Shown here in pieces: positions 1 through 6,990 of a stretch of DNA of 19,264 nt (its first letter is position 1; each line of letters starts with the position of its first letter). The position numbers and the translations under genes are program-made. A model generated the notes under the pieces. The model worked only from the letters and a program-made list of their open reading frames with translations, did no database searches and had not been told where the DNA came from. This stretch comes from an uncultured Selenomonadaceae bacterium (GTDB taxonomy: Bacteria > Bacillota > Negativicutes > Selenomonadales > Selenomonadaceae): assembly GCA_958415865.1 (NCBI GenBank), contig CATYZV010000004.1, positions 1 through 19,264 of the forward strand, in the 5' to 3' direction.

Positions 1-17
1 GATATAAAAACCTAATA

Positions 18-76
18 TATCCAATACTTATTACTAATCATTAATCATAGTTTTAAAGAATATTTTAGGATATAAT
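18..76 (+). promoter_or_regulatory. Promoter and candidate LysR operator upstream of the first LysR gene
   Basis: TATAAT at 71-76 is a perfect -10 box about 30 bases before the ATG; no good -35 is visible at 17 bp. The sequence TATCCAATACTTATTA at 18-33 recurs at 14 of 16 positions upstream of the other LysR gene, 88 versus 83 bp from the respective start codons. Its centre would lie near -58 from the likely start of transcription, in the range where LysR-type regulators usually have their primary binding site. Confidence 0.55.
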
Positions 77-105
77 TTATCTGATGATTAGTGAGGAGGA
101 ATATC

Positions 106-1002
106 ATGGAAATACGATTGCTGCGCTACTTTCTTGCCGTAGCCAGAGAAAAAAACATAACCCGCGCTGCTCAATCGCTGCACATCACACAGCCGTCGCT
201 GTCCAAGCAATTGATTGAACTAGAACAGCAGCTGGGCAAACCGCTGTTGATACGCGGCAAAAGAAAAATAACGCTCACAGAGGAAGGTATTCTCCTCCGC
301 GAGCGTGCAAACGAAATACTTATGCTCTGCGCCAAGACCGAACGTGAAATATCTCAAGATGCCGCCGATTTAAGCGGTGATATATCTATCGGCGGCGGAA
401 GCTCAGAACTGGCGGCTGAAATAACAGTCAAGTTCATGCGCGAGCATCCCAATGTTCATTTTCAATTCTTTAACGGCGATGCTGAAGAAGTCATGGAAAA
501 ACTGGACCACGGCACACTTGATTTCGGCATATTGATAGAGCCGATTGATACGGCAAAATACTACCATCAGCCACTCGGTGAAATAGATGAATTCGGCTTG
601 TTCATGCACAGTGATGCGCCGCTTGCCCGAAAGAAAGCCATTGAGCCGGACGACATTAAAAATTTGCCATTGATAATTCCTCAGCGCGTGGGCTTGCAGA
701 CTCAGCTTTCTGCCTGGTCAGGGCTGCCTATCGAAGAGCTTAATATCATCGCTACATTCAACACGATCTTCAACAATCCGCTGCTGCTATTGAAAAAGGG
801 AGCAGGCTGTGCCTTCGGTGTCAGCAGCCTTATAGACACGGCCGGAAATTCAAAGCTGTGCTTTCGTCCGCTCTCGCCCGCAATCAAAATACAACATGGG
901 CTTGTATGGAAACACTGCCCTATTTTTTCCAAAGCGGCACAGAAATTCGCTCAGGAAATCCGGTCTGCTATAACAGCTAGAGATCAATCACATTTAGAAT
1001 AG
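106..1002 (+). CDS. LysR-family transcriptional regulator (first paralogue)
   Basis: This 298-residue protein has the standard LysR layout. An N-terminal winged helix-turn-helix spans about residues 1-60 (LRYFLAVA, then AAQSLHITQPSLSKQLIELE), followed by a periplasmic-binding-protein-like effector domain from about residue 90. The ATG at 106 is chosen because GAGGAGGA lies 5 bases upstream; a longer frame from GTG at 91 would put the Shine-Dalgarno inside the gene. It is clearly paralogous to the LysR gene at 3528-4424, with the same length and many identical residues in the DNA-binding domain. Its last 19 bases overlap the 3' end of nrdJ, which converges on it. The effector and target genes cannot be read from the sequence. 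The upstream 16-bp motif shared with the paralogue suggests autoregulation or cross-regulation (inference). Confidence 0.93.
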   Translation: MEIRLLRYFLAVAREKNITRAAQSLHITQPSLSKQLIELEQQLGKPLLIRGKRKITLTEEGILLRERANEILMLCAKTEREISQDAADLSGDISIGGGSSELAAEITVKFMREHPNVHFQFFNGDAEEVMEKLDHGTLDFGILIEPIDTAKYYHQPLGEIDEFGLFMHSDAPLARKKAIEPDDIKNLPLIIPQRVGLQTQLSAWSGLPIEELNIIATFNTIFNNPLLLLKKGAGCAFGVSSLIDTAGNSKLCFRPLSPAIKIQHGLVWKHCPIFSKAAQKFAQEIRSAITARDQSHLE

Positions 1003-3389
1003 CCGCATTCTCTGCAGGTTACGCATTTGCCTTCGGGAATCAAGGTCTTCTTGTGGCATACGGGACATTCCAATGCGCTTATCTCATCTTTTTGTTCTTC
1101 CTGCTCCGGGAAAAATCCGGCTGCACTGTTTCCGTCATCGTCAAAAGCCGCTTCGACCTGTTCTTTAACTTGAACGGCAGCTTTATCAGCGGCATTTGCT
1201 TTTTCTATAGAATCAGCCGTCTGCTGCAGCTTGCGGCGCATCTGAATCTTTTTGTATTCGTTGGCTATGCACTCGCCGATGGCGATAGGACAGGACATGG
1301 AGAGATTGTAATCAGGATGCTCGCTGTTAACGGCAAAGCAAGCCTGGCAGGTATTGGACTTGAGTTCTTCCACGACTTTTTCCACCTTGACACCGCTGCG
1401 CAGAGCCAGAGAAGCAAGGCGCGTTATAGTTGCGATATTGGCAGTGCAGCCGTGAATTGATTTATTTATAAACACTTCAAATATATTATCGTCTTCATCG
1501 CGGTTTACGGTAACATACAGTGCTTTTACGCATGCCGTGCGCTTTCTGTAGGTCGTGCCTTCCAAAGACGGCTTAGTAGCTCTGTTGATAGGCAGCACAG
1601 AATCCATCTCGATGTACTTGCGGCGTTTCTTCACTTCTTTTGCCGCTTCCGCTGTATCTTTCTTCTTAGCCACGCCCAAGATGCTGGCGCGCTTGCAGTT
1701 GTTTCTGAATACAGTGATGCCCTTGAGCCCAAGTTCATACGCCGTCATGTAAATTTTTTCAATATCTTCAACGGTCGCGCTTTCCTTCAATGTAACGGTA
1801 GAGGAAATGGCGTTGTCGATGTATTTCTGCATAGATGCTTGAATTTTTACCCTGTCGAGAGGTTCAATATCCGCTGTTTCTACGACGAACGGAAAACGGC
1901 GTTTGATTTCTTCTGAGGACATATTCGGTTCCAAATGATTGTAAGCCAGCAGGTCCAGAATTGAACGGCTGGCAACGCTGAAGCCTATGCCTTGGTCTTC
2001 CAAGCCGTGCGAGGTGCGTTCATAAGCGCATTTGAAAATCGGTTCAATGCCCGAAGAAGCACAGTCCGCCAGCAATGAAAGTGAACCGGTCGGCGCGATG
2101 GAAATCAGCTGTGCATTGCGCATACCGTACGTTTCTACCAATTTATACGTCTGCGGATTATCTTCCTTCAGACGCTGAATGATAGGAGATTTTAGTAGAG
2201 CATTTATATCACAGCTGCCAAACGTACCCTTTTCTTTTGCGAGCACAGCCGATTCATAAATCGCTTCTTCCATCAAAGTGCGGCAGATTTCCGTAGCCAA
2301 TTCCAATGACTGCGCTGAGCCGTATTTGACCTTGAGTGCCACAAAAGCATCAGCCAAGCCGAAAAAGCCCAGACCGATAGCTCGCCACTTCGTGATGATG
2401 TCTTTATTCTCCGGCAGCGGCTGCAAATCATAGCCGTAATCGAGAATTTCATCGAGAGCACGCACGGCAGTATGGACATCTTCAGCAAAAGCATCAAAAT
2501 CAAACGAAGCGTCATCGCTGAATTTATCGTGCACATAATGGTAGAGATTGAGCGAACCGAGATTGCAGCTGTTGAACGCCGGGCCGGTGTACTCCGCGCA
2601 GGGATTGCAGATTTCAATCTTAAATTCAGGATTTGCCGACTGGAGATTATGATCCCTGACGCTGTCCATGAACAGCATACCCGGATCGCCGTAATCCCAG
2701 TTCATTTCACAGATATGATGGTACAGTGCCTTGGCATCTATTTCTCGTTCAATATTTTCGCCTGTAGCATCGACGTAAAAATGCAGTTTGTACTTCTTAT
2801 TCTGCTTTACCGCTTCCATGAATTCACTGTCGATAAGGCACGATATATTCATAGCCTTCAGCGAATGTTCCTTGCGCAGATCGACGAATTTTTCAATATC
2901 GGGATGCGACACATCCAGACCAACCAGCGTTGCACCGCGCCTGCCGTGAAAGCCTATTATTTCGCCTGTAGTATTGAACAGATGAATGAATGAGACCGCA
3001 CCGGTAGAAGTACGCGCCGCATTGTTCGTCCGCGAACCATCAGGACGCAGCTTGGAAATATTGACACCGATGCCGCCGCCCGACTTGAAGATAGTAGCCA
3101 TCAATTTATTCGTATCATAGATAGAAGCAAGACTGTCCTCCGGGCTTTTCATTATATAACAGTTGCTCATCGTCGCATTGAACTTGCCCTTAGAACCCGC
3201 ACCATATAGCGAACGCCCAGCCGGGAAAAACGTGCCCGCGCGCATCAGCTCATACACTTCATCACGCAGCGGCTCCGAGAAAATACCGCTCACTCGGCGC
3301 AAAAACTCCTCTGCCGACACCTCACCTTCATGCAGGTACTTATCGCGCATTATCTTCTGACTCAAGGGATTGTCAAACCAGTTTGCCAT
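984..3389 (-). CDS. nrdJ: Adenosylcobalamin-dependent (class II) ribonucleotide reductase
   Basis: The 801-residue product reduces ribonucleotides to deoxyribonucleotides using a coenzyme B12-generated radical. The class II hallmarks are visible: N-C-Y with Cys77 (one of the redox pair), NPCAE at 262-266 with the thiyl Cys264 and Glu266, Cys275 in NSCNLGSL (the other redox Cys), and the SGGGIGVN loop at 103-110. The C-terminus carries an extra zinc-ribbon-like tail (about 774-801) with Cys pairs at 775/778 and 789/792/795 and a final Cys800, preceded by a charged linker. The ATG at 3389 is chosen because GGAGGAG lies just upstream; the frame stays open to 3470, but that extension reads through a terminator-like hairpin and is unlike the family. 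No cobalamin riboswitch is recognisable upstream. Such an enzyme works with or without oxygen and needs B12. Confidence 0.96.
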   Translation of the reverse strand: MANWFDNPLSQKIMRDKYLHEGEVSAEEFLRRVSGIFSEPLRDEVYELMRAGTFFPAGRSLYGAGSKGKFNATMSNCYIMKSPEDSLASIYDTNKLMATIFKSGGGIGVNISKLRPDGSRTNNAARTSTGAVSFIHLFNTTGEIIGFHGRRGATLVGLDVSHPDIEKFVDLRKEHSLKAMNISCLIDSEFMEAVKQNKKYKLHFYVDATGENIEREIDAKALYHHICEMNWDYGDPGMLFMDSVRDHNLQSANPEFKIEICNPCAEYTGPAFNSCNLGSLNLYHYVHDKFSDDASFDFDAFAEDVHTAVRALDEILDYGYDLQPLPENKDIITKWRAIGLGFFGLADAFVALKVKYGSAQSLELATEICRTLMEEAIYESAVLAKEKGTFGSCDINALLKSPIIQRLKEDNPQTYKLVETYGMRNAQLISIAPTGSLSLLADCASSGIEPIFKCAYERTSHGLEDQGIGFSVASRSILDLLAYNHLEPNMSSEEIKRRFPFVVETADIEPLDRVKIQASMQKYIDNAISSTVTLKESATVEDIEKIYMTAYELGLKGITVFRNNCKRASILGVAKKKDTAEAAKEVKKRRKYIEMDSVLPINRATKPSLEGTTYRKRTACVKALYVTVNRDEDDNIFEVFINKSIHGCTANIATITRLASLALRSGVKVEKVVEELKSNTCQACFAVNSEHPDYNLSMSCPIAIGECIANEYKKIQMRRKLQQTADSIEKANAADKAAVQVKEQVEAAFDDDGNSAAGFFPEQEEQKDEISALECPVCHKKTLIPEGKCVTCRECGYSKCD

Positions 3390-3427
3390 TACAAAACTCC
3401 TCCAACTATTTTCTAAGCACACTAAAA

Positions 3428-3456
3428 AGACAGCTCCGCACTCAGCAGAGCTGTCT
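3428..3456 (-). terminator. Intrinsic terminator or leader attenuator between the second LysR gene and nrdJ
   Basis: A perfect 9-bp stem (AGACAGCTC pairing with GAGCTGTCT, 11-base loop) is followed on the minus strand by TTTTT. It resembles the terminator at 18818-18848 in its AAAAAGACAG start. It may simply terminate the LysR gene ending at 3528. However, a TATAAT box lies between that gene and the hairpin, so transcripts starting there would run through the hairpin before reaching nrdJ. Confidence 0.7.
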
Positions 3457-3468
3457 GCCTTACATTCC

Positions 3469-3474
3469 ATTATA
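3469..3474 (-). promoter_or_regulatory. Possible -10 box of an nrdJ promoter
   Basis: TATAAT on the minus strand, 80 bases before the nrdJ ATG and upstream of the terminator-like hairpin. No consensus -35 sits at 16-18 bp, so activity is uncertain. The only TTGTCA nearby (minus-strand reading of 3502-3507) is 27 bp away, too far for normal spacing. Confidence 0.35.
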
Positions 3475-3527
3475 CTACTAAAATTTATATTAGCTAGGGC
3501 TTGACAAGCAATGAAGAGCCCTGCTTT

Positions 3528-4424
3528 TTATTTTGATAAGCATTGCTGCATCTTATCTAAAAACAGTGCTGCCTGCTTGGTGAACAGCTGATTCTTCTTC
3601 CAGATGAAATAAATTGTGCTGGTGAGCTTTGGCGCAAGCGGCCTAAAGCATAGTTTACTTTCGCCACTGAGATTTAGCAGCCGGTCAAAACATATGGCGC
3701 AACCAAGTCCTTCTTCAACGAGGATAGAAGCATTATACAATAGATTGTACGTGGCTGTGATATTCAGATCGCCGAGATCTTTTTCCATCCATCCGGCAAG
3801 CTTGTTGCTCAACAGTGTGCTGCCGGGTGAAGTTTCACCGGAGAATATCAAGGGCTTATCCCACAGCATCGGCGGCGTTATCGAGTCGTATACAGCCAGC
3901 GGATCGTCTTTGCGCATTAGAACGCCCCAGCGTTCTTCTTTCGGTAGGCGCAGATAATTGTATTTTCTGCCGTCTACTACATCGCAGAAAACACCGAAGT
4001 CGAATACGCCGCTGTCTATTTTATCAGAGATATCTTCTATATTGCCACTGACTAGCTGAAACTGCACCTGCGGATATTGCGACTGTATTTCTTTCATTAT
4101 TTGAGCTAAACAGCGCATTGTCTCGGATTCAGCACAGCCGATGGTTATCTTGCCGCTGATGATTTCATCGGGCTTGTTGAACTGGTCCGCCGTTTTGTCG
4201 ACGAGCGATATTATTTCTTCAGCGCGCTTGGACAAAAACAAGCCTTCGGATGTGAGCGTGATAGTACGGTTGCTGCGCTTGAACAATTTACAGCCTAGTT
4301 CTTCCTCCATGTCCATCAGCTGACGCGACAGTGTGGGCTGTGTGATGTGCAGCATTTTAGCGGCACCGACGATGCTCTGTGCTTTCACGACGGCTAGAAA
4401 GTAGCGCAGAATCCTGATCTCCAT
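3528..4424 (-). CDS. LysR-family transcriptional regulator (second paralogue)
   Basis: This is a 298-residue LysR regulator with an N-terminal helix-turn-helix (MEIRILRYFLAVV, then AAKMLHITQPTLSRQLMDME) and a C-terminal effector-binding domain. The ATG at 4424 is preferred over upstream ATGs at 4439 and 4457 because GGAGGAA lies 7-8 bases before it and because the paralogue begins with the same MEIR. It is divergent from the exported hydrolase at 4594, the classic arrangement for a LysR regulator and its target. Its proposed operator overlaps the -35 box of the hydrolase promoter. It probably controls the hydrolase and perhaps the MFS exporter after it (inference from position). The inducer is unknown. 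Confidence 0.93.
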   Translation of the reverse strand: MEIRILRYFLAVVKAQSIVGAAKMLHITQPTLSRQLMDMEEELGCKLFKRSNRTITLTSEGLFLSKRAEEIISLVDKTADQFNKPDEIISGKITIGCAESETMRCLAQIMKEIQSQYPQVQFQLVSGNIEDISDKIDSGVFDFGVFCDVVDGRKYNYLRLPKEERWGVLMRKDDPLAVYDSITPPMLWDKPLIFSGETSPGSTLLSNKLAGWMEKDLGDLNITATYNLLYNASILVEEGLGCAICFDRLLNLSGESKLCFRPLAPKLTSTIYFIWKKNQLFTKQAALFLDKMQQCLSK

Positions 4425-4458
4425 GATGTTTTCCTCCATGACACTATATACTGCCAAA

Positions 4459-4507
4459 ATTATATGCTTTTTGGATATATATATAAATTAATTATAAGTA
4501 TTTGATA
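4459..4507 (-). promoter_or_regulatory. Promoter and candidate operator of the second LysR gene
   Basis: On the minus strand, TATAAT (4464-4459) lies about 35 bases before the ATG. TATCAAATACTTATAA (4507-4492) matches the motif upstream of the first LysR gene at 14 of 16 positions. Motif start to -10 is 43 bp here and 53 bp there, a difference of one helical turn. Confidence 0.5.
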
Positions 4508-4538
4508 TAGATATTATATGGCTTTATACTGTATCCAA
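4471..4538. repeat. Inverted half-sites TTGGATA / TATCCAA in the divergent intergenic region
   Basis: TTGGATA at 4471-4477 and TATCCAA at 4532-4538 are perfect inverted copies 54 bp apart. They bracket the LysR-type motif and the hydrolase promoter. The same TATCCAA heptamer is part of the motif upstream of the first LysR gene (18-24). This may be a second binding position for the LysR protein; AT-rich composition makes chance possible. Confidence 0.4.
4502..4530 (+). promoter_or_regulatory. Sigma-70 type promoter of the exported hydrolase
   Basis: TTGATA (4502-4507) and TATACT (4525-4530) are separated by 17 bp, a near-consensus pair. The -35 box coincides with the end of the 4492-4507 LysR motif, so binding there would directly affect this promoter. 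The transcript start would be near 4537, leaving a leader of about 57 bases to the ATG. Confidence 0.6.
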
Positions 4539-4593
4539 CAAGAAGAATGTTGATAAAAATGATTTGAATTTATCTCAAAGGAGAGATTTCATC

Positions 4594-5697
4594 ATGAAGC
4601 TAAACAAATATTTTAAACTGGCAAGAGCACTTACCGTGTGCTTGGCACTGGGTACATTGGGCATTGCTAACATACCGTCGGCAAGCGCGGCAGATAATCT
4701 AGCTGCGCCGCCCAGCGCATATGATGCCGCTTATAAAGCAGATAAGTCGCGCGGTGCAAACAATTTCTATAAAAGCGATAAAGTAGAGAAAAAATCCGTC
4801 AGCTTTAAGAATCAATACAATATGAAAGTGGCAGGCGATTTATTCGTGCCAAAAGATATGAAGCAGGGAGAAAAACGCCCGGCGATCATCGTCGGTCATC
4901 CTATGGGAGCAGTAAAGGAACAGAGTGCTGACCTCTATGCGACGAAGATGGCAGAACGCGGTTTCGTTACGCTGGCATTTGATCTGTCGTTCTGGGGCGA
5001 CAGCGAAGGCCAGCCGCGCAACAGTGTATCGCCTGATATCTACGCCGAAGACTTCAGCGCGGCAGTAGATTATTTGGGTACCCGTCCTTTTGTGGATAAG
5101 GACAATATTGGCGTAATCGGCATCTGCGGCAGCGGCAGCTTTGCCATCAGCGAAGCTAAAATAGATCCCCGCTTAAAAGCCGTAGCTACTGTCAGCATGT
5201 ACGATATGGGTGCAGCCAATAGAAACGGGCTGAAACATTCTCAGACGGTAGAACAGCGCAAAGCCATTATCGCCGATGCAGCAGACCGCCGCTATGCAGA
5301 ATTTGAAGGCGGCAAGAGAAGTTATACCAGCGGCACGGCTGATGCCTATGACCCCAATATGCCGGAAATAGCCAAAGAGTTCTACGATTTCTATCGTTCG
5401 GACAGAGGCTACAGCCCCAAGACGACCACGCATCCCACGCTAACCAGCAATGTCAAATTCATGAACTTCTATCCGTTCAACGATATCAACACGATTTCGC
5501 CGCGCCCGATGCTGTTTATCGCCGGTGAAAATGCCCATTCACGCGAGTTCAGTGAAGATGCTTACAGACTAGCAGATGAACCGAAAGAACTCTACATCGT
5601 GCCTAACGCAGGTCATGTCGATTTATACGACAGAACGGATTTGATCCCGTTTGACAAGCTGGCAGACTTCTTCACCAAAAATCTGCATAAAAAATAA
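4594..5697 (+). CDS. Exported alpha/beta hydrolase, dienelactone-hydrolase-like
   Basis: The 367-residue protein begins with a Sec signal peptide: basic MKLNKYFKLAR, a hydrophobic stretch to about residue 26, and a likely signal-peptidase site after ASA (residues 30-32). The ATG at 4594 is used because AAAGGAGAG lies upstream; the longer frame from 4564 would bury the signal peptide. The mature part shows an alpha/beta hydrolase fold: HPMG at 102-105 as oxyanion loop, FWGDSEG at 133-139, nucleophile elbow GICGSG at 176-181, and catalytic His341 in NAGHVDLYD. Cys178 occupies the usual nucleophile place, as in dienelactone hydrolases, although Ser180 could serve. The substrate is unknown, probably an ester. 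Export implies action outside the cytoplasm or as a lipid-side esterase. It is divergent from a LysR gene that probably regulates it. Confidence 0.88.
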   Translation: MKLNKYFKLARALTVCLALGTLGIANIPSASAADNLAAPPSAYDAAYKADKSRGANNFYKSDKVEKKSVSFKNQYNMKVAGDLFVPKDMKQGEKRPAIIVGHPMGAVKEQSADLYATKMAERGFVTLAFDLSFWGDSEGQPRNSVSPDIYAEDFSAAVDYLGTRPFVDKDNIGVIGICGSGSFAISEAKIDPRLKAVATVSMYDMGAANRNGLKHSQTVEQRKAIIADAADRRYAEFEGGKRSYTSGTADAYDPNMPEIAKEFYDFYRSDRGYSPKTTTHPTLTSNVKFMNFYPFNDINTISPRPMLFIAGENAHSREFSEDAYRLADEPKELYIVPNAGHVDLYDRTDLIPFDKLADFFTKNLHKK

Positions 5698-5704
5698 TGA
5701 AGTG

Positions 5705-5745
5705 AGCTGTTCGTCCACTGACAAAATGGCTGAACAGCTTTTTTA
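5705..5745 (+). terminator. Intrinsic terminator after the hydrolase gene
   Basis: AGCTGTTC (5705-5712) pairs with GAACAGCT (5732-5739), followed by a run of T. The loop is 19 bases. It separates the hydrolase from the MFS gene that starts at 5761, though read-through remains possible because no clear promoter is visible in the 15 bases between them. Confidence 0.75.
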
Positions 5746-5760
5746 TAGAAGGGAGCAGTC

Positions 5761-6942
5761 ATGAAAGCAGGCAGCAATACAGTAATCTTTATTTTGACAT
5801 TCGGCGTATTCAGCATCATCAATACAGAAATGGGAGTCATCGGCCTATTGCCCTTGATAGCTGATGCGTACAATGTAAATATATCGGCGGCAGGACTTCT
5901 GGTCAGCTTGTTCGCCTTGGCTGTCGCCGTTTCAGGCCCGGTACTGCCGATCATAATGTCGGGATTCAATCGAAAATACGTGCTGTCTGCTGTACTGGCT
6001 GTATTTTTTATCTGCAATCTCATCGCGGCTTTTGCGCAGGATTTTAAATTACTGCTGATCGTGCGCGTACTGCCCGCATTTTTGCATCCTGTGTATGTAT
6101 CTCTGGCTTTCAGCGCGGCAGCTGCATCCGTCAGCAGGGAAGATATGCCCAAGGCAGCAGCCAAGGTCATGGCAGGCGTATCGGCAGGCATGGTGCTGGG
6201 CGTGCCTGTGATGAGCTGGACAGCCGAAGAATTTTCACTGCAAGCTTCCATGCTCTTATTTGCCGCAGTCAACGCAGCAGCACTGATAACCGTGCTGCGA
6301 GGCATCCCTTCTATGCCGCAGTCTGTCAAAATGTCGTACGGCAGCCAGCTAAAAGTACTGAAGGATAAAAATGTATTCTTTTCTTTTGCCGCAGTCGTCT
6401 GTTTAAACGGCGGCATCTTCGGCGTATTCAGCTATATGGCTGACTATTTGCAGCGAGTTGTCCACCTTGCCCCTCAGATAGTGAGCATTATGCTGCTGAT
6501 ATACGGCATTGCCAATATCGCGGGCAATATCATTGCAGGCAGGCTGCTGGTCCGCCGACCGCTGAAGGTGATATATCTTTTTCCCATAGCTGTATCAGCT
6601 TTGTATACCGTTATATTTTGCAGCAGTTCAGCGGCAGGATTATGGCTGACAATGCTTTTTGTGCTCGTATGGGGAATACTGTCAGGTATCAATGCCAATA
6701 TCAATCAATATCTGATGACAAAAGCCGCGCCGAGCGCACCTGACTTTGCCAATGCACTTTTTCTCGTAGCGGCCAACATCGGCACAAGTATCGGAGCACT
6801 TATTTGCGGCTCAATCATAACGCATATGGGCATAAATCTGATACTGCTTGGCGGCATCGTATTTTTTGCCGGTGGCATGATCTTCATTTGGTGTAGATAT
6901 ACACACAGTGTACAGACAACAGCTGATGAAAGCACAACTTAA
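5761..6942 (+). CDS. MFS transporter, DHA1 / AraJ-like sugar or drug exporter
   Basis: This 393-residue membrane protein has about twelve hydrophobic segments. Its start (TFGVFSIINTEMGVIGLLPLI, with ISAAGLLVSLFALAVAVSGP) is typical of the AraJ/YdhP/sugar-efflux branch of the DHA1 family. It would export small molecules in exchange for protons across the cytoplasmic membrane; the substrate cannot be deduced. AAGGGAG is 6 bases before the ATG. It sits 63 bp after the exported hydrolase with a terminator in between, so it may be partly co-transcribed by read-through and share the LysR control (inference). A bidirectional terminator follows it. Confidence 0.88.
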   Translation: MKAGSNTVIFILTFGVFSIINTEMGVIGLLPLIADAYNVNISAAGLLVSLFALAVAVSGPVLPIIMSGFNRKYVLSAVLAVFFICNLIAAFAQDFKLLLIVRVLPAFLHPVYVSLAFSAAAASVSREDMPKAAAKVMAGVSAGMVLGVPVMSWTAEEFSLQASMLLFAAVNAAALITVLRGIPSMPQSVKMSYGSQLKVLKDKNVFFSFAAVVCLNGGIFGVFSYMADYLQRVVHLAPQIVSIMLLIYGIANIAGNIIAGRLLVRRPLKVIYLFPIAVSALYTVIFCSSSAAGLWLTMLFVLVWGILSGINANINQYLMTKAAPSAPDFANALFLVAANIGTSIGALICGSIITHMGINLILLGGIVFFAGGMIFIWCRYTHSVQTTADESTT

Positions 6943-6954
6943 CATAATATCAAG

Positions 6955-6990
6955 AACGGTCTCAGAGTTAATTTTCGAGACCGTTTTATT
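6955..6990. terminator. Bidirectional terminator between the MFS exporter and galM
   Basis: AACGGTCTC (6955-6963) and GAGACCGTT (6977-6985) form a perfect 9-bp stem with a 13-base loop, followed by TTTATTTC on the plus strand. The galM stop codon (TAA on the minus strand at 6988-6986) is inside the T tract, so the hairpin also lies directly downstream of galM and can serve both convergent genes. Confidence 0.85.

Noticed and set aside
3390..3470. Longer nrdJ N-terminus starting at 3470
   Set aside because: It would translate through the hairpin and T run, lacks a ribosome site, and the GGAGGAG before 3389 marks a better start.
3496..3522. AGGGCT/AGCCCT hairpin just after the second LysR gene
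   Set aside because: Only 6 bp with a 15-base loop and no T run in the minus direction; T-rich only toward the plus strand, where no gene ends.
3390..3527. Cobalamin riboswitch upstream of nrdJ
   Set aside because: The region is too short and no B12-box-like conserved sequence was seen.
5613..6416. Open frame of 267 codons antisense to the MFS exporter
   Set aside because: Ala/Thr-rich complement of hydrophobic codons; it overlaps the terminator and two real genes.
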